Below, piece after piece: positions 35,175 to 43,991 of a DNA stretch of 43,991 bases. A program made the position numbers and the translations under genes. The notes under the pieces were generated by a model that was given only the letters and a program-made list of their open reading frames with translations, was not told the DNA's origin and searched no databases. How positions within the stretch are numbered: the stretch's first letter is position 1; every line of letters starts with the position of its first letter. Source of the stretch: Bordetella parapertussis (GTDB lineage Bacteria; Pseudomonadota; Gammaproteobacteria; Burkholderiales; Burkholderiaceae_C); NCBI GenBank assembly GCA_945882755.1, contig CAMCWS010000004.1:1-43991 (forward strand), given 5' to 3'.

Positions 35175-36128
35175 ATGAATATTCTCATCACAGGTTCCAT
35201 GGGCAATATTGGCAGCAGCACTTTGGCTGCCCTGCAAGGGCGGGGTCACCGCATCACTTGCTTTGATCTGCCCACCCGTGCCAACCGAAGGCTCGCCAAG
35301 CGACTTCCCACAGATGTGCGCATGTGTTGGGGTGATATCCGCCAAGAGGCTGACATTGCCGCAGCGGTGGTCAACCAAGAGGTGGTGGTGCATTTGGCGG
35401 CCATCATTCCTGAAATGTCGCACACGGGAGAGCGCAGCGAAGGCAGGCCCGACGCAGCCTACCAAGTGAATGTGGGTGGAATGAAAAACCTCATTTCTGC
35501 CCTGCAAGCTATGCCTGTGCCTGCCAGTATTGTTTTTACCTCTACCTTGCATGTCTATGGCTTGACGCAGCACCTTGCGCCACCTCGCAGCGTGCATGAC
35601 CCGGTGAAGCCGGTGGAGCACTACGCCCAGCAAAAAGTGGCATGTGAAACCTTGTTGCGTGAATCGGGTTTGCGCTGGTCTGTGTTGCGATTGGGTGCGG
35701 CGATACCCATCAAGCTCATCATGGACCCGGCAATGTTCCTCATACCCCTGACCAACCGCATCGAATACGTCCACACCTTGGATGTGGGCGTGGCCATCGC
35801 CAACGCCATCCAGACCGAAGAGGTGTGGTTCAAAACTTTGCTGATTGGCGGTGGAGAGCGTTGCCAACTGCGGTATGGCGATATGTTGAATGCGTTTATG
35901 CAAGTGCTGGGGCAAGCGCCATTGCCCAAGCGGGCGTTCAATACCGTGGACTACAGCGTCGACTGGTTAGACACCCGTGAGAGCCAACAACTACTGAAAT
36001 ACCAGCAGCGCACTTATGACGACTATGTTCATGCCCTGACAGCCTTGCTGGGACCATGGCTGCCACTGGTGCGGTGGTGTCGTCCGGTGGTCAGGTGGTT
36101 GATCTTGAGCCAGTCACCCTATTTCTGA
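35175..36128 (+). CDS. NAD(P)-dependent epimerase/dehydratase (extended SDR)
   Basis: The protein has 317 residues. The Rossmann motif ITGSMGNIGSS is at residues 4-14, the substrate-site Tyr-Lys is in YAQQKVA, and a GD.R acidic contact (WGDIRQ) is present. AAAGGA precedes ATG 35175. It acts on a nucleotide sugar or similar substrate, not identifiable from sequence. A C-terminal hydrophobic stretch (LTALLGPWLPLVRW) is unusual and may be a membrane contact. It overlaps the thioredoxin gene end by 15 bp. Confidence 0.85.
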   Translation: MNILITGSMGNIGSSTLAALQGRGHRITCFDLPTRANRRLAKRLPTDVRMCWGDIRQEADIAAAVVNQEVVVHLAAIIPEMSHTGERSEGRPDAAYQVNVGGMKNLISALQAMPVPASIVFTSTLHVYGLTQHLAPPRSVHDPVKPVEHYAQQKVACETLLRESGLRWSVLRLGAAIPIKLIMDPAMFLIPLTNRIEYVHTLDVGVAIANAIQTEEVWFKTLLIGGGERCQLRYGDMLNAFMQVLGQAPLPKRAFNTVDYSVDWLDTRESQQLLKYQQRTYDDYVHALTALLGPWLPLVRWCRPVVRWLILSQSPYF

Positions 36129-36485
36129 GGCTTGCAAGCCCATCAGCACCGACTGCCATTCGTCATCCTTTATGGGGGGAAAGTCGCCTTGGAGTGCGGC
36201 TTGGCACATGCGCTGCAAAGTATCGGCATGGGGCAGCACCGTGCCCGCAAAACAGGGCCTGCGTTGTGCGTCGGCCAGCAGCAAAGTGGGGAAGTTTTCG
36301 ATATCGAGGTCACCCAAGAGGGCATCGTGTTCTTCCACATCCACCCAGACAAACCGCGCTTGCGGCATGTCAGCCGCCAAGCGATCAAACAGCGGCTGGT
36401 ATTCGCGGCAAGTGCCACACCACTGCGCACACAGGCAGTACACCCATAGCTGAGGAGTAGTCGATGCGGGGCTTGAGGTTGTCAT
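36114..36485 (-). CDS. Thioredoxin-fold protein
   Basis: The protein has 123 residues. The active site WCGTC lies in LCAQWCGTCREYQP (one residue different from WCGPC), followed by VDVEEHDALLGDLDIENFPTLLLAD, the cis-Pro loop of thioredoxin. It is cytoplasmic, since it has no signal peptide. It probably acts as a disulfide reductase, with redox potential altered by Thr in place of Pro. The start at 36485 is the first Met. Confidence 0.88.
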   Translation of the reverse strand: MTTSSPASTTPQLWVYCLCAQWCGTCREYQPLFDRLAADMPQARFVWVDVEEHDALLGDLDIENFPTLLLADAQRRPCFAGTVLPHADTLQRMCQAALQGDFPPIKDDEWQSVLMGLQASEIG

Positions 36486-36535
36486 GGCAGATGGATGTTA
36501 AACGACCACCCCCAAAGTCATTGCGAAGACCGCAG

Positions 36536-36560
36536 TTAATTGGGGTCAGATTCCAATTAA
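36536..36560. repeat. Left-end REP-like hairpin of the RAYT unit
   Basis: TTAATTGG (36536-36543) pairs with CCAATTAA (36553-36560) around the 9-base loop GGTCAGATT. It begins 34 bases before the transposase ATG and probably is a recognition end. Confidence 0.75.
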
Positions 36561-36569
36561 TATGGGCAC

Positions 36570-37265
36570 ATGGCCCGCTTACCCCGTCTTACCCTTGCCG
36601 GATACCCGCACCACATCATTTTGCGGGGTAACAATCGCCAAGCCATCTTCATGGACATGGCTGACTTTCACCGCATGCTGGCGTTGCTGCAAACCCATGC
36701 CATAGAGCAAGGTGTTCAGGTGCATGCTTATGTGCTGATGAGTAACCACCTGCATTTGTTGCTCACCCCTTTGCAAAACGACAGTTTGCCCAAGATGATG
36801 CAAGCGGTGGGACGCACTTATGTGCTGTATTTCAACAAACGCCATGGGCGCAGTGGCACCTTGTGGGAGGGGCGCTACCGTTCTGCGCTGATACAAACTG
36901 AGCGCTATTTCTTGGCTTGCATGGCTTATATCGATCTCAACCCAGTTCGTGCTGGCATGGTGACGCAGGCTGCAGACTACCCGTGGTCTAGCCACGGCCA
37001 TTACATAGGCCGGCAAAACGAAGCTTGGCTCACGCCCCACCCCATGTACTGGGAAATGGGCAATACCCCCTTTGCCCGAGAGGCGGCGTACGCGGCCATG
37101 GTTCAATCTGGAATTGACCAAAAACAGCAGCATGCACTCACATCGTCAACCTTGAGCGGCTGGGCTTTGGGCGAAGATGGTTTTGTGGCGGGCTTGCAAA
37201 AGCAAACCGCACGACGGGTCAATCCCGCCAAAGCGGGCCGGCCTTTCGGCAAAAAACCAGTTTGA
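36570..37265 (+). CDS. REP-associated tyrosine transposase (Y1_Tnp)
   Basis: The protein has 231 residues. It has the Y1 fold: PHHIILRGNNRQAIF near residue 13, the metal-binding HUH box as SNHLHLLLTP near residue 53, GTLWEGRYRSALIQTERYFLACMAYIDLNPVRAGM with the candidate nucleophilic Tyr, and YPWSSHGHY. RAYTs nick single-stranded REP palindromes. The HUH residues are intact. It ends with a basic tail. It is flanked by GTCAGAT-containing hairpins. Confidence 0.9.
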   Translation: MARLPRLTLAGYPHHIILRGNNRQAIFMDMADFHRMLALLQTHAIEQGVQVHAYVLMSNHLHLLLTPLQNDSLPKMMQAVGRTYVLYFNKRHGRSGTLWEGRYRSALIQTERYFLACMAYIDLNPVRAGMVTQAADYPWSSHGHYIGRQNEAWLTPHPMYWEMGNTPFAREAAYAAMVQSGIDQKQQHALTSSTLSGWALGEDGFVAGLQKQTARRVNPAKAGRPFGKKPV

Positions 37266-37300
37266 TCTGTCCCCAATTAATTGTTGTCATGGTAAAAACA

Positions 37301-37331
37301 AAATTAATCGGGATCTGACCCCGATTAATTT
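37301..37331. repeat. Right-end REP-like hairpin of the RAYT unit
   Basis: AAATTAATCGGG (37301-37312) pairs perfectly with CCCGATTAATTT (37320-37331) around the 7-base loop ATCTGAC. The stem ends 3 bases before the gltB -35. It may act both as a RAYT substrate and as a terminator-like roadblock. Confidence 0.75.
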
Positions 37332-37333
37332 GT

Positions 37334-37362
37334 TTGGCATTTGATGCGGTATGCACTATATT
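37334..37362 (+). promoter_or_regulatory. Candidate sigma70 promoter of gltB
   Basis: TTGGCA (37334-37339) and TATATT (37357-37362), 17 bases apart, lie 33 bases before the gltB start. The RAYT right hairpin stops immediately upstream, so the element lies against the promoter without interrupting it. Confidence 0.6.
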
Positions 37363-37394
37363 TACCGACCTGCCTGAATACTGAGGAAAACCCT

Positions 37395-40300
37395 ATGCAG
37401 TCCGCATTTACCCATGGTTTATATGACCCTTCCCAAGAACACGACGCCTGTGGCGTGGGTTTTGTGGCGCATATCAAAGGGGCGAAGACGCATGCCATCG
37501 TCAGCCAAGCGCTCAAAATTTTGGAGAACTTGGACCACCGTGGCGCAGTCGGTGCAGACGCCCTGATGGGTGACGGCGCGGGCATCTTGATTCAGCTGCC
37601 CGACGCGCTGTACCGCGCAGACATGTCTGCCCGAGGCGTGACCCTGCCCCCGCAAGGCGAATACGGCGTGGGCATGATTTTTCTGCCCAAAGAACATGCC
37701 TCCCGCTTGGCCTGTGAGCAAGAACTAGAGCGTGCCATCCGCGCCGAAGGCCAAGTGCTGTTGGGCTGGCGCGATGTGCCGGTGAATGCCGACATGCCCA
37801 TGTCACCCACGGTGCGTGCCAAAGAGCCAGTGATTCGCCAAGTGTTCATCGGTCGGGGCAACGACGTCATCGTGCAAGACGCCTTGGAGCGCAAGCTCTA
37901 TGTCATTCGCAAAACCGCCAGCGCGGCCATCTCGCACCTGAACCTGAAGCACGGCAAAGAGTATTACGTGCCCAGCATGTCCAGCCGCACCATCATTTAC
38001 AAAGGCCTGTTGCTGGCCGACCAGGTGGGCACCTATTTCAAAGACTTGCAAGATGAGCGCTGCGTGTCCGCTTTGGGCTTGGTGCATCAGCGCTTTTCTA
38101 CCAACACCTTCCCCGAGTGGCCGCTGGCCCACCCCTACCGCTATGTGGCGCACAACGGCGAGATCAACACCGTCAAGGGCAATTACAACTGGATGAAAGC
38201 GCGTGAAGGCGTGATGTCGTCCGCGGTGCTGGGTGCCGACTTGCAAAAGCTCTACCCCATCAGCTTTGCCGACCAGTCCGACACCGCCACCTTTGACAAC
38301 TGCCTCGAGTTGCTGACCATGGCCGGTTACCCATTGAGCCAAGCGGTAATGATGATGATTCCCGAGCCCTGGGAAAACCACAGCACCATGGACCCACGTC
38401 GCCGTGCGTTTTATGAATACCACGCCGCGATGTTGGAGCCTTGGGATGGCCCAGCTTCCATCGTGTTCACAGATGGTCGCCAGATTGGCGCCACCTTGGA
38501 CCGCAACGGCCTACGTCCCTCACGCTACTGCATCACCGACGACGATTTGGTCATCATGGGCTCCGAGTCCGGTGTGTTGCCTGTGCCCGAGAGCAAGATC
38601 GTTCGCAAATGGCGTTTGCAACCCGGCAAGATGTTCTTGATCGACCTCGAGCAGGGCCGCATGATCAACGATGAAGAGTTGAAGTCCGGCTTGGCCAACA
38701 GCAAGCCTTACAAACAGTGGATTGAGAACCTGCGCATCCGTTTGGACGATGTGGCCGAGCATCCCGTGGGCACACCCGAGCAAAGCAATATCGCCTTGCT
38801 GGACCGCCAACAAGCCTTTGGTTACAGCCAAGAAGACTTCAAATTCCTCATGGCCCCCATGGCCGCCAATGGCGAAGAGGCCTTGGGCTCCATGGGCAAC
38901 GACAGCCCCTTGGCTGTTTTGTCGAACAAAAACAAATCGCTCTACAACTATTTCAAACAGTTGTTTGCGCAAGTGACCAACCCGCCCATCGACCCGATCC
39001 GCGAAGCCATCGTCATGTCCTTGGTGTCGTTTGTCGGCCCCAAGCCCAATTTGCTCGACATCAACCAAGTCAACCCGCCCATGCGCTTGGAAGTGAGCCA
39101 GCCGGTGCTGGACTTCCAAGACATGGCCAAGTTACGCCATATCGAGAGCATGACCCAAGGCAAGTTCAAAAGCGCCACCTTGGACATCACCTACCCGCTG
39201 TCATGGGGCCATGAGGGCGTGGAAGCCAAGCTGGCATCGCTGTGCGCCGAAGCGGTGGACCACATCAAGAGCGGCCACAACATCCTGATCATCAGCGACC
39301 GCGCCATCAGCGCCACCCAGGTGGCGATTCCTGCGGTCTTGGCATTGTCGGCCATCCACCAACACCTGGTCAAAGAAGGTTTGCGCACCAGCGCTGGTTT
39401 GGTGGTGGAAACAGGTTCTGCCCGCGAGGTGCACCACTTCGCGGTGTTGGCCGGTTATGGCGCGGAAGCCGTGCATCCCTATTTGGCGATGGAATCTTTG
39501 GCGGCCATGCACGCCGAGTTGCCCGGCGATTTGTCGGCCGACAAAGCCATTTACAACTATGTCAAAGCGATTGGCAAGGGGTTGTCGAAAATCATGTCCA
39601 AGATGGGCGTGTCCACCTATATGTCCTACTGCGGTGCACAGCTGTTCGAGGCGATTGGCGTCAACAGCGACACCATCAGCAAGTACTTCACCGGCACCCC
39701 CAGCCGTGTCGAGGGCATCGGCATTTTTGAGATAGCCGAAGAAGCCATTCGCATGCACACCAGTGCCTTCAGCAACGACCCTGTGCTGGCCACCATGCTA
39801 GACGCAGGTGGCGAATACGCCTGGCGCACCCGTGGTGAAGACCACATGTGGTCGCCCGACGCGATTGCCAAGTTGCAGCACTCCACCCGTGCCAACAACT
39901 TCAGCACCTACAAAGAGTACGCCCAACTCATCAACGACCAAAGTCGTCGCCACATGACGCTGCGTGGTTTGTTCGAGTTCAAGATCGATCCCGCTAAAGC
40001 CATTCCTTTGGACCAAGTCGAATCAGCGGCCGAGATCGTCAAACGCTTTGCCACCGGCGCCATGTCGCTGGGCTCCATCTCCACCGAAGCCCACGCCACT
40101 TTGGCGGTGGCCATGAACCGCATCGGCGGCAAAAGCAACACCGGCGAGGGCGGCGAAGACCCCGCCCGCTACCGCAACGAACTCAAAGGCATCCCCATCA
40201 AAGCGGGCGAGTCGTTGAAGAGCGTGATTGGCGACAAGCAAGTCGAAGTCGATATGCCACTGCTGGCGGGCGATTCGCTGCGCTCCAAAATCAAACAAGT

Positions 40301-42086
40301 GGCCTCTGGCCGCTTTGGTGTGACAGCGGAATACCTCAGCAGCGCGGACCAAATCCAAATCAAGATGGCGCAAGGTGCCAAGCCGGGTGAGGGCGGTCAA
40401 CTCCCCGGCACAAAGGTCTCCGAGTACATCGGTTTCTTGCGTTACTCGGTGCCCGGTGTGGGCCTCATCTCACCCCCACCACACCACGACATTTATTCCA
40501 TCGAAGACTTGGCGCAACTCATCCACGACCTGAAAAACGTCGCACCCCATGCCGACGTCAGCGTCAAGCTGGTGTCCGAGGTGGGTGTGGGCACCATCGC
40601 TGCCGGTGTGGCAAAGTGCAAGGCCGACCATGTGGTGATCGCCGGTCACGACGGCGGCACCGGTGCCTCGCCGTGGTCGTCCATCAAACATGCGGGATCT
40701 CCTTGGGAAATCGGTTTGGCCGAAACCCAACAAACCTTGGTGATGAACGGTTTGCGTGGCCGCATTCGGGTGCAAACCGATGGCCAAATGAAAACCGGCC
40801 GCGATGTAGCGATTGGCGCCTTGTTGGGTGCCGATGAATTTGGCTTTGCCACCGCGCCGCTGGTGGTTGAGGGCTGCATCATGATGCGCAAATGCCACTT
40901 GAACACCTGCCCCGTGGGCGTGGCCACCCAAGACCCTGCGCTGCGCCAAAAGTTCTCTGGCAAGCCCGAGCATGTGGTGAACTATTTCTTCTTTGTCGCC
41001 GAGGAAGTGCGCCACATCATGGCGCAACTGGGCATTGCCAAGTTCGACGACCTGATTGGCCGCAGCGATTTGCTGGACATGAAAAAAGGCGTCGAGCATT
41101 GGAAAGCCCGTGGCCTGGACTTTGGCCGACTGCTGGCCATGCCGTCTGTCCCCCAAGGCACCGCCTTGCACCACACCGACACCCAAGACCATGGCTTGGA
41201 CCGTGCGTTGGACAAGGTGCTGATCGAGAAAAGCCGCGCCGCCATCGACAAGGGTGAAAAGGTGCAGTTCATGGAAGTCACCCGCAACGTCAACCGCTCG
41301 GTCGGTGCGATGTTGTCGGGTGCGCTCACCCAAGTGCGCCCCGAAGGCTTGCCGGACGACACGCTGCGCATCCAGTTGGAAGGCACAGGCGGTCAATCGT
41401 TTGGCGCGTTCTTGGCCAAGGGCATCACCTTGTATTTGATTGGCGACGCCAACGACTACACCGGCAAAGGTTTGTCGGGTGGGCGTGTGGTGGTGCGACC
41501 CAGCATCGATTTCCGTGGCGAGTCCACGAACAACATCATCGTCGGCAACACCGTGCTCTATGGCGCGACCAGTGGCGAAGCGTTTTTCAGCGGCGTGGCC
41601 GGTGAGCGTTTCGCGGTGCGTTTGTCAGGCGCCACCGCGGTCGTGGAAGGCACCGGGGACCACGGTTGCGAATACATGACGGGCGGCACCGTGGCGGTGC
41701 TGGGCACCACTGGGCGCAACTTTGCGGCTGGCATGAGCGGCGGCGTGGCCTATGTGTTTGACGAAGACGGCCAATTCAACACCCGCTGCAACACCGCCAT
41801 GGTCAGCTTGGACAAGGTGTTGGACGAGAAAACCCAAACCGCTGAGACACCGCAAGCCCTGTGGCACCGCGGCCAAAGCGACGAGGCGCAGTTAAAGAAG
41901 CTGCTCGAAGACCACCACCGTTGGACCGGCTCCAAACGCGCCCGTGCCTTGCTCGACGACTGGGCCCAAGCCCGCACCAAGTTCGTCAAGGTCTTCCCCA
42001 ACGAATACAAACGCGCTTTGGGTGAACTGGCGGCTGCGTCCGCCGAGAAACCCGCCAAGGCCAAAAAAGCCACGGTTAAGTCTTAA
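37395..42086 (+). CDS. gltB: Glutamate synthase large (alpha) subunit
   Basis: The protein has 1563 residues. It converts glutamine and 2-oxoglutarate to two glutamates with GltD. A short propeptide is followed by Cys19 (HDACGVGF), the class II amidotransferase nucleophile, then [18 protein letters not shown]. The central linker domain follows, then the FMN domain ([34 protein letters not shown]), the 3Fe-4S cysteines in [15 protein letters not shown], and the C-terminal beta-helix ([23 protein letters not shown]). GAGGAAAA precedes ATG 37395. gltD follows after 23 bases. Confidence 0.97.
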   Translation: MQSAFTHGLYDPSQEHDACGVGFVAHIKGAKTHAIVSQALKILENLDHRGAVGADALMGDGAGILIQLPDALYRADMSARGVTLPPQGEYGVGMIFLPKEHASRLACEQELERAIRAEGQVLLGWRDVPVNADMPMSPTVRAKEPVIRQVFIGRGNDVIVQDALERKLYVIRKTASAAISHLNLKHGKEYYVPSMSSRTIIYKGLLLADQVGTYFKDLQDERCVSALGLVHQRFSTNTFPEWPLAHPYRYVAHNGEINTVKGNYNWMKAREGVMSSAVLGADLQKLYPISFADQSDTATFDNCLELLTMAGYPLSQAVMMMIPEPWENHSTMDPRRRAFYEYHAAMLEPWDGPASIVFTDGRQIGATLDRNGLRPSRYCITDDDLVIMGSESGVLPVPESKIVRKWRLQPGKMFLIDLEQGRMINDEELKSGLANSKPYKQWIENLRIRLDDVAEHPVGTPEQSNIALLDRQQAFGYSQEDFKFLMAPMAANGEEALGSMGNDSPLAVLSNKNKSLYNYFKQLFAQVTNPPIDPIREAIVMSLVSFVGPKPNLLDINQVNPPMRLEVSQPVLDFQDMAKLRHIESMTQGKFKSATLDITYPLSWGHEGVEAKLASLCAEAVDHIKSGHNILIISDRAISATQVAIPAVLALSAIHQHLVKEGLRTSAGLVVETGSAREVHHFAVLAGYGAEAVHPYLAMESLAAMHAELPGDLSADKAIYNYVKAIGKGLSKIMSKMGVSTYMSYCGAQLFEAIGVNSDTISKYFTGTPSRVEGIGIFEIAEEAIRMHTSAFSNDPVLATMLDAGGEYAWRTRGEDHMWSPDAIAKLQHSTRANNFSTYKEYAQLINDQSRRHMTLRGLFEFKIDPAKAIPLDQVESAAEIVKRFATGAMSLGSISTEAHATLAVAMNRIGGKSNTGEGGEDPARYRNELKGIPIKAGESLKSVIGDKQVEVDMPLLAGDSLRSKIKQVASGRFGVTAEYLSSADQIQIKMAQGAKPGEGGQLPGTKVSEYIGFLRYSVPGVGLISPPPHHDIYSIEDLAQLIHDLKNVAPHADVSVKLVSEVGVGTIAAGVAKCKADHVVIAGHDGGTGASPWSSIKHAGSPWEIGLAETQQTLVMNGLRGRIRVQTDGQMKTGRDVAIGALLGADEFGFATAPLVVEGCIMMRKCHLNTCPVGVATQDPALRQKFSGKPEHVVNYFFFVAEEVRHIMAQLGIAKFDDLIGRSDLLDMKKGVEHWKARGLDFGRLLAMPSVPQGTALHHTDTQDHGLDRALDKVLIEKSRAAIDKGEKVQFMEVTRNVNRSVGAMLSGALTQVRPEGLPDDTLRIQLEGTGGQSFGAFLAKGITLYLIGDANDYTGKGLSGGRVVVRPSIDFRGESTNNIIVGNTVLYGATSGEAFFSGVAGERFAVRLSGATAVVEGTGDHGCEYMTGGTVAVLGTTGRNFAAGMSGGVAYVFDEDGQFNTRCNTAMVSLDKVLDEKTQTAETPQALWHRGQSDEAQLKKLLEDHHRWTGSKRARALLDDWAQARTKFVKVFPNEYKRALGELAAASAEKPAKAKKATVKS

Positions 42087-42109
42087 GCGCTCAACAAGGA
42101 ATACACATC

Positions 42110-43588
42110 ATGGGAAAAATCACCGGCTTCATGGAGTTTGAGCGCATCGACGAGGGCTACAAGCCCGTGCCTGAGCGTTTGAAGCATTACAAAGAGTTCG
42201 TCATTGGCTTGTCGCCCGAACAAGCCAAGACGCAAAGCGCACGCTGCATGGACTGCGGCACGCCGTTTTGCAACAGCGGGTGCCCCGTCAACAACATCAT
42301 CCCCGACTTCAACGATTTGGTGTTTTCCAACCAATGGCACAACGCCTTGACGGTTTTGCACAGCACCAACAACTTCCCCGAGTTCACCGGCCGCATTTGC
42401 CCCGCACCTTGCGAGGCAGCGTGCACCTTGAATGTGAACGACGACGCGGTGGGTATCAAGTCGATTGAGCACGCCATCATTGACCGTGGTTGGGCCGAAG
42501 GCTGGGTCAAGCCCCAACTGCCAACCCAAAAAACAGGCAAGAAAGTGGCCGTGATTGGCGCGGGGCCTGCCGGTTTGGCCGCCGCACAGCAACTGGCGCG
42601 TGTCGGTCATGATGTCACCGTGTTCGAGAAAAACGACCGCGTCGGTGGCTTGCTGCGCTACGGCATCCCCGATTTCAAAATGGAAAAAAGCCACATCGAT
42701 CGCCGTGTCGAGCAAATGCAGGCCGAAGGCGTGGTCTTCAAAACCGGCGTGTTGGTGGGGAACTGGCCCAAAGACAGCAAGATCACCAACTGGGCCAAAG
42801 AAACCATCAGTGCCGAACAGCTGAAAAAAGAATTCGACGCGGTGCTGCTGACGGGTGGTTCTGAAGTCTCGCGCGATCTGCCGGTGCCAGGGCGTGATCT
42901 CTCTGGCGTGCATTTCGCCATGGAATTTTTGCCCCAGCAAAACAAGGTGGTGGCTGGTGACAAGCTGAAAGACCAACTGCGCGCCGATGGCAAACACGTC
43001 ATCGTGATTGGCGGTGGCGACACCGGCTCGGATTGCGTGGGCACCAGCACCCGCCATGGCGCGGCCAGTGTGGTGCAGTTTGAAGTCATGCCCATGCCCC
43101 CCGAGCAAGAAGACAAGCCGATGGTGTGGCCTTACTGGCCACTCAAATTGCGCACCAGCTCCAGCCACGAAGAGGGCGCAGAAAAAGGCGTGTTAAAGCG
43201 CGAATTTGCTATTTCCACCAAAGAATTCATCGGCAAAAACGGCCAACTCACGGCCCTCAAAACCGTCCATGTGGAAATGAAAGACGGCAAGCTCAGCGAA
43301 ATCGCCGGTACCGAAAAAGAGTACAAGGCCGACATGGTGCTCTTGGCCATGGGCTTCACCAACCCGGTGGCCTCTGTATTGGAAGCCTTTGGGGTCGACA
43401 AAGACGCCCGTGGCAACGCCAAGGCGCACACCGAAGAGGGGGGCTACATCACCAATGTGGCCAAGGTGTTTGCCGCAGGCGATATGCGCCGCGGCCAGTC
43501 GCTGGTGGTCTGGGCGATCCGCGAAGGTCGCCAAGCCGCTCGCACCATTGACCAGTACCTGATGGGTGAGAGCGCGCTACCGCGTTAA
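42110..43588 (+). CDS. gltD: Glutamate synthase small (beta) subunit
   Basis: The protein has 492 residues. It delivers NADPH electrons to GltB. The N-terminal cysteines for 4Fe-4S clusters are in [14 protein letters not shown] and [10 protein letters not shown]. The FAD site is [29 protein letters not shown], the NADPH site [19 protein letters not shown], and the late FAD site [23 protein letters not shown] lies upstream. All regions of the family are present at normal length. Confidence 0.97.
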   Translation: MGKITGFMEFERIDEGYKPVPERLKHYKEFVIGLSPEQAKTQSARCMDCGTPFCNSGCPVNNIIPDFNDLVFSNQWHNALTVLHSTNNFPEFTGRICPAPCEAACTLNVNDDAVGIKSIEHAIIDRGWAEGWVKPQLPTQKTGKKVAVIGAGPAGLAAAQQLARVGHDVTVFEKNDRVGGLLRYGIPDFKMEKSHIDRRVEQMQAEGVVFKTGVLVGNWPKDSKITNWAKETISAEQLKKEFDAVLLTGGSEVSRDLPVPGRDLSGVHFAMEFLPQQNKVVAGDKLKDQLRADGKHVIVIGGGDTGSDCVGTSTRHGAASVVQFEVMPMPPEQEDKPMVWPYWPLKLRTSSSHEEGAEKGVLKREFAISTKEFIGKNGQLTALKTVHVEMKDGKLSEIAGTEKEYKADMVLLAMGFTNPVASVLEAFGVDKDARGNAKAHTEEGGYITNVAKVFAAGDMRRGQSLVVWAIREGRQAARTIDQYLMGESALPR

Positions 43589-43599
43589 AGTAGCGGTTC

Positions 43600-43991
43600 A
43601 TGCACTCTCCCTCCCCCTCTTTGGTCGTTTTGCGAGACCTGCACTTTGGTTACGGTGAACGCCCCATTTTGGAAGGCGTCACTTTGGAGATACCGCGTGG
43701 CAAAATCACCGCCCTCATGGGGGCTTCGGGGGGCGGCAAAACCACGGTTTTGCGCTTGATTGGCGGGCAATACAAAGCCCAATCGGGCAGCCTGTTGTTT
43801 GACGGTCAAGAGGTGTCCCAACTCTCCCACGATCAGCTGTATGCCGCACGTCGTCGCATGGGCATGTTGTTTCAGTTTGGCGCATTGTTTACCGACATCA
43901 GTGTGTTCGACAACGTGGCCTTTCCCTTGCGTGAGCACACCACGCTGCCCGAATCCATGGTGCGCGACATTGTGTTGATGAAGCTTGAGGC
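43600..43991 (+). CDS. mlaF: MlaF-like phospholipid ABC transporter ATP-binding protein (3' end outside window)
   Basis: The first 130 codons are present. The Walker A is GASGGGKTT near residue 48; the Q-loop region reads GMLFQFGALFTDISVFDNVAFPLREH, the MlaF/MkL signature. With MlaE, MlaD and MlaB it moves phospholipids between inner and outer membrane. Position after gltD is usual in Burkholderiales. The signature motif and Walker B lie beyond the window. Confidence 0.92.
   Translation, partial: MHSPSPSLVVLRDLHFGYGERPILEGVTLEIPRGKITALMGASGGGKTTVLRLIGGQYKAQSGSLLFDGQEVSQLSHDQLYAARRRMGMLFQFGALFTDISVFDNVAFPLREHTTLPESMVRDIVLMKLE

Larger units (their letters stand above)
36536..37331 (+). mobile_element. 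RAYT (Y1 transposase) unit flanked by hairpins
   Basis: The unit contains a tyrosine transposase gene bounded by palindromes. The left hairpin is 36536-36560 and the right hairpin is 37301-37331. The left loop contains GGTCAGATT and the right loop ATCTGAC, so GGGTCAGAT and ATCTGACCC face each other as inverted ends. A third motif, GATCTGTCCCCAATTAATT (37264-37282), lies right after the stop. This is the layout of REP-associated tyrosine transposases. The unit sits directly upstream of the gltB promoter. Confidence 0.75.

Noticed and set aside
40470..41396. Long minus-strand frame opposite gltB
   Set aside because: Antisense shadow of a conserved gene; no start signal and no family.

Overview
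The window reads as a chromosomal segment of a betaproteobacterium of the order Burkholderiales, most likely a Comamonadaceae relative (Limnohabitans/Rhodoferax-like). The gene order engB | cytochrome c4 - msrPQ - lysA - lptM - cyaY - mrcA - pilMNO(P)Q - aroKB - dgt ... gltBD - mlaF, and the pairing of metK with two late acyltransferase genes, match what I recall of that family. I ran no database search. A tetraheme reaction-centre cytochrome gene with a PpsR-type operator points to an aerobic anoxygenic phototroph or a recent descendant of one.

Layout. 1-240: 3' end of transaldolase. 241-612: AT-rich spacer with a hairpin repeat. 613-6477: an accessory electron-transfer block. On the minus strand, in transcription order, it holds a Tat-exported metallophosphoesterase, a monoheme cytochrome c, a secreted DUF1566 protein, a HiPIP, a PufC-type tetraheme lipoprotein and a ChaN-like haem-binding protein. 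A LysR regulator is divergent from it. 6486-7305: HepT/MntA toxin-antitoxin pair. 7335-9516: groESL with a perfect CIRCE element and a terminator. 9587-10267: secreted ankyrin protein. 10513-14027: PQQ dehydrogenase, diheme cytochrome c and AlkB-type alkane monooxygenase. 14031-18766: metK, two LpxL/LpxM-like acyltransferases, an epoxide-hydrolase-like protein and the GTPase EngB. 18794-23611: cytochrome c4, MsrPQ, BrnT/BrnA, LysA, LptM and CyaY. 23624-32361: PBP1A, a miniaturised pilus secretin operon with a PilO-PilP fusion, then aroK, aroB and dgt. 32371-36485: DUF1415 protein, a DUF4143 ATPase behind a 33-bp palindrome, a methyltransferase, an epimerase and a thioredoxin. 36536-37331: a REP-associated transposase unit flanked by hairpins. 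37334-43991: gltB, gltD and the start of mlaF.

How the parts may work together. The first block looks like a dedicated periplasmic electron route. HiPIP and cytochrome c can carry electrons to PufC, which reduces the photosynthetic reaction centre in purple bacteria. The exact TGTC-N10-GACA box over the pufC promoter suggests oxygen/light control by PpsR although no pufLM lies nearby. The exported metallophosphoesterase plus cytochrome c is unexplained and is my best candidate for an undescribed system. A second redox block (PQQ dehydrogenase, diheme cytochrome, AlkB) could oxidise hydrocarbons or alcohols into the respiratory chain. Most of the remainder is housekeeping, tightly packed with many 4-bp start/stop overlaps.

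I see no rRNA, tRNA, CRISPR array, prophage or replication origin. Stretches not listed are short spacers in which I saw nothing further.
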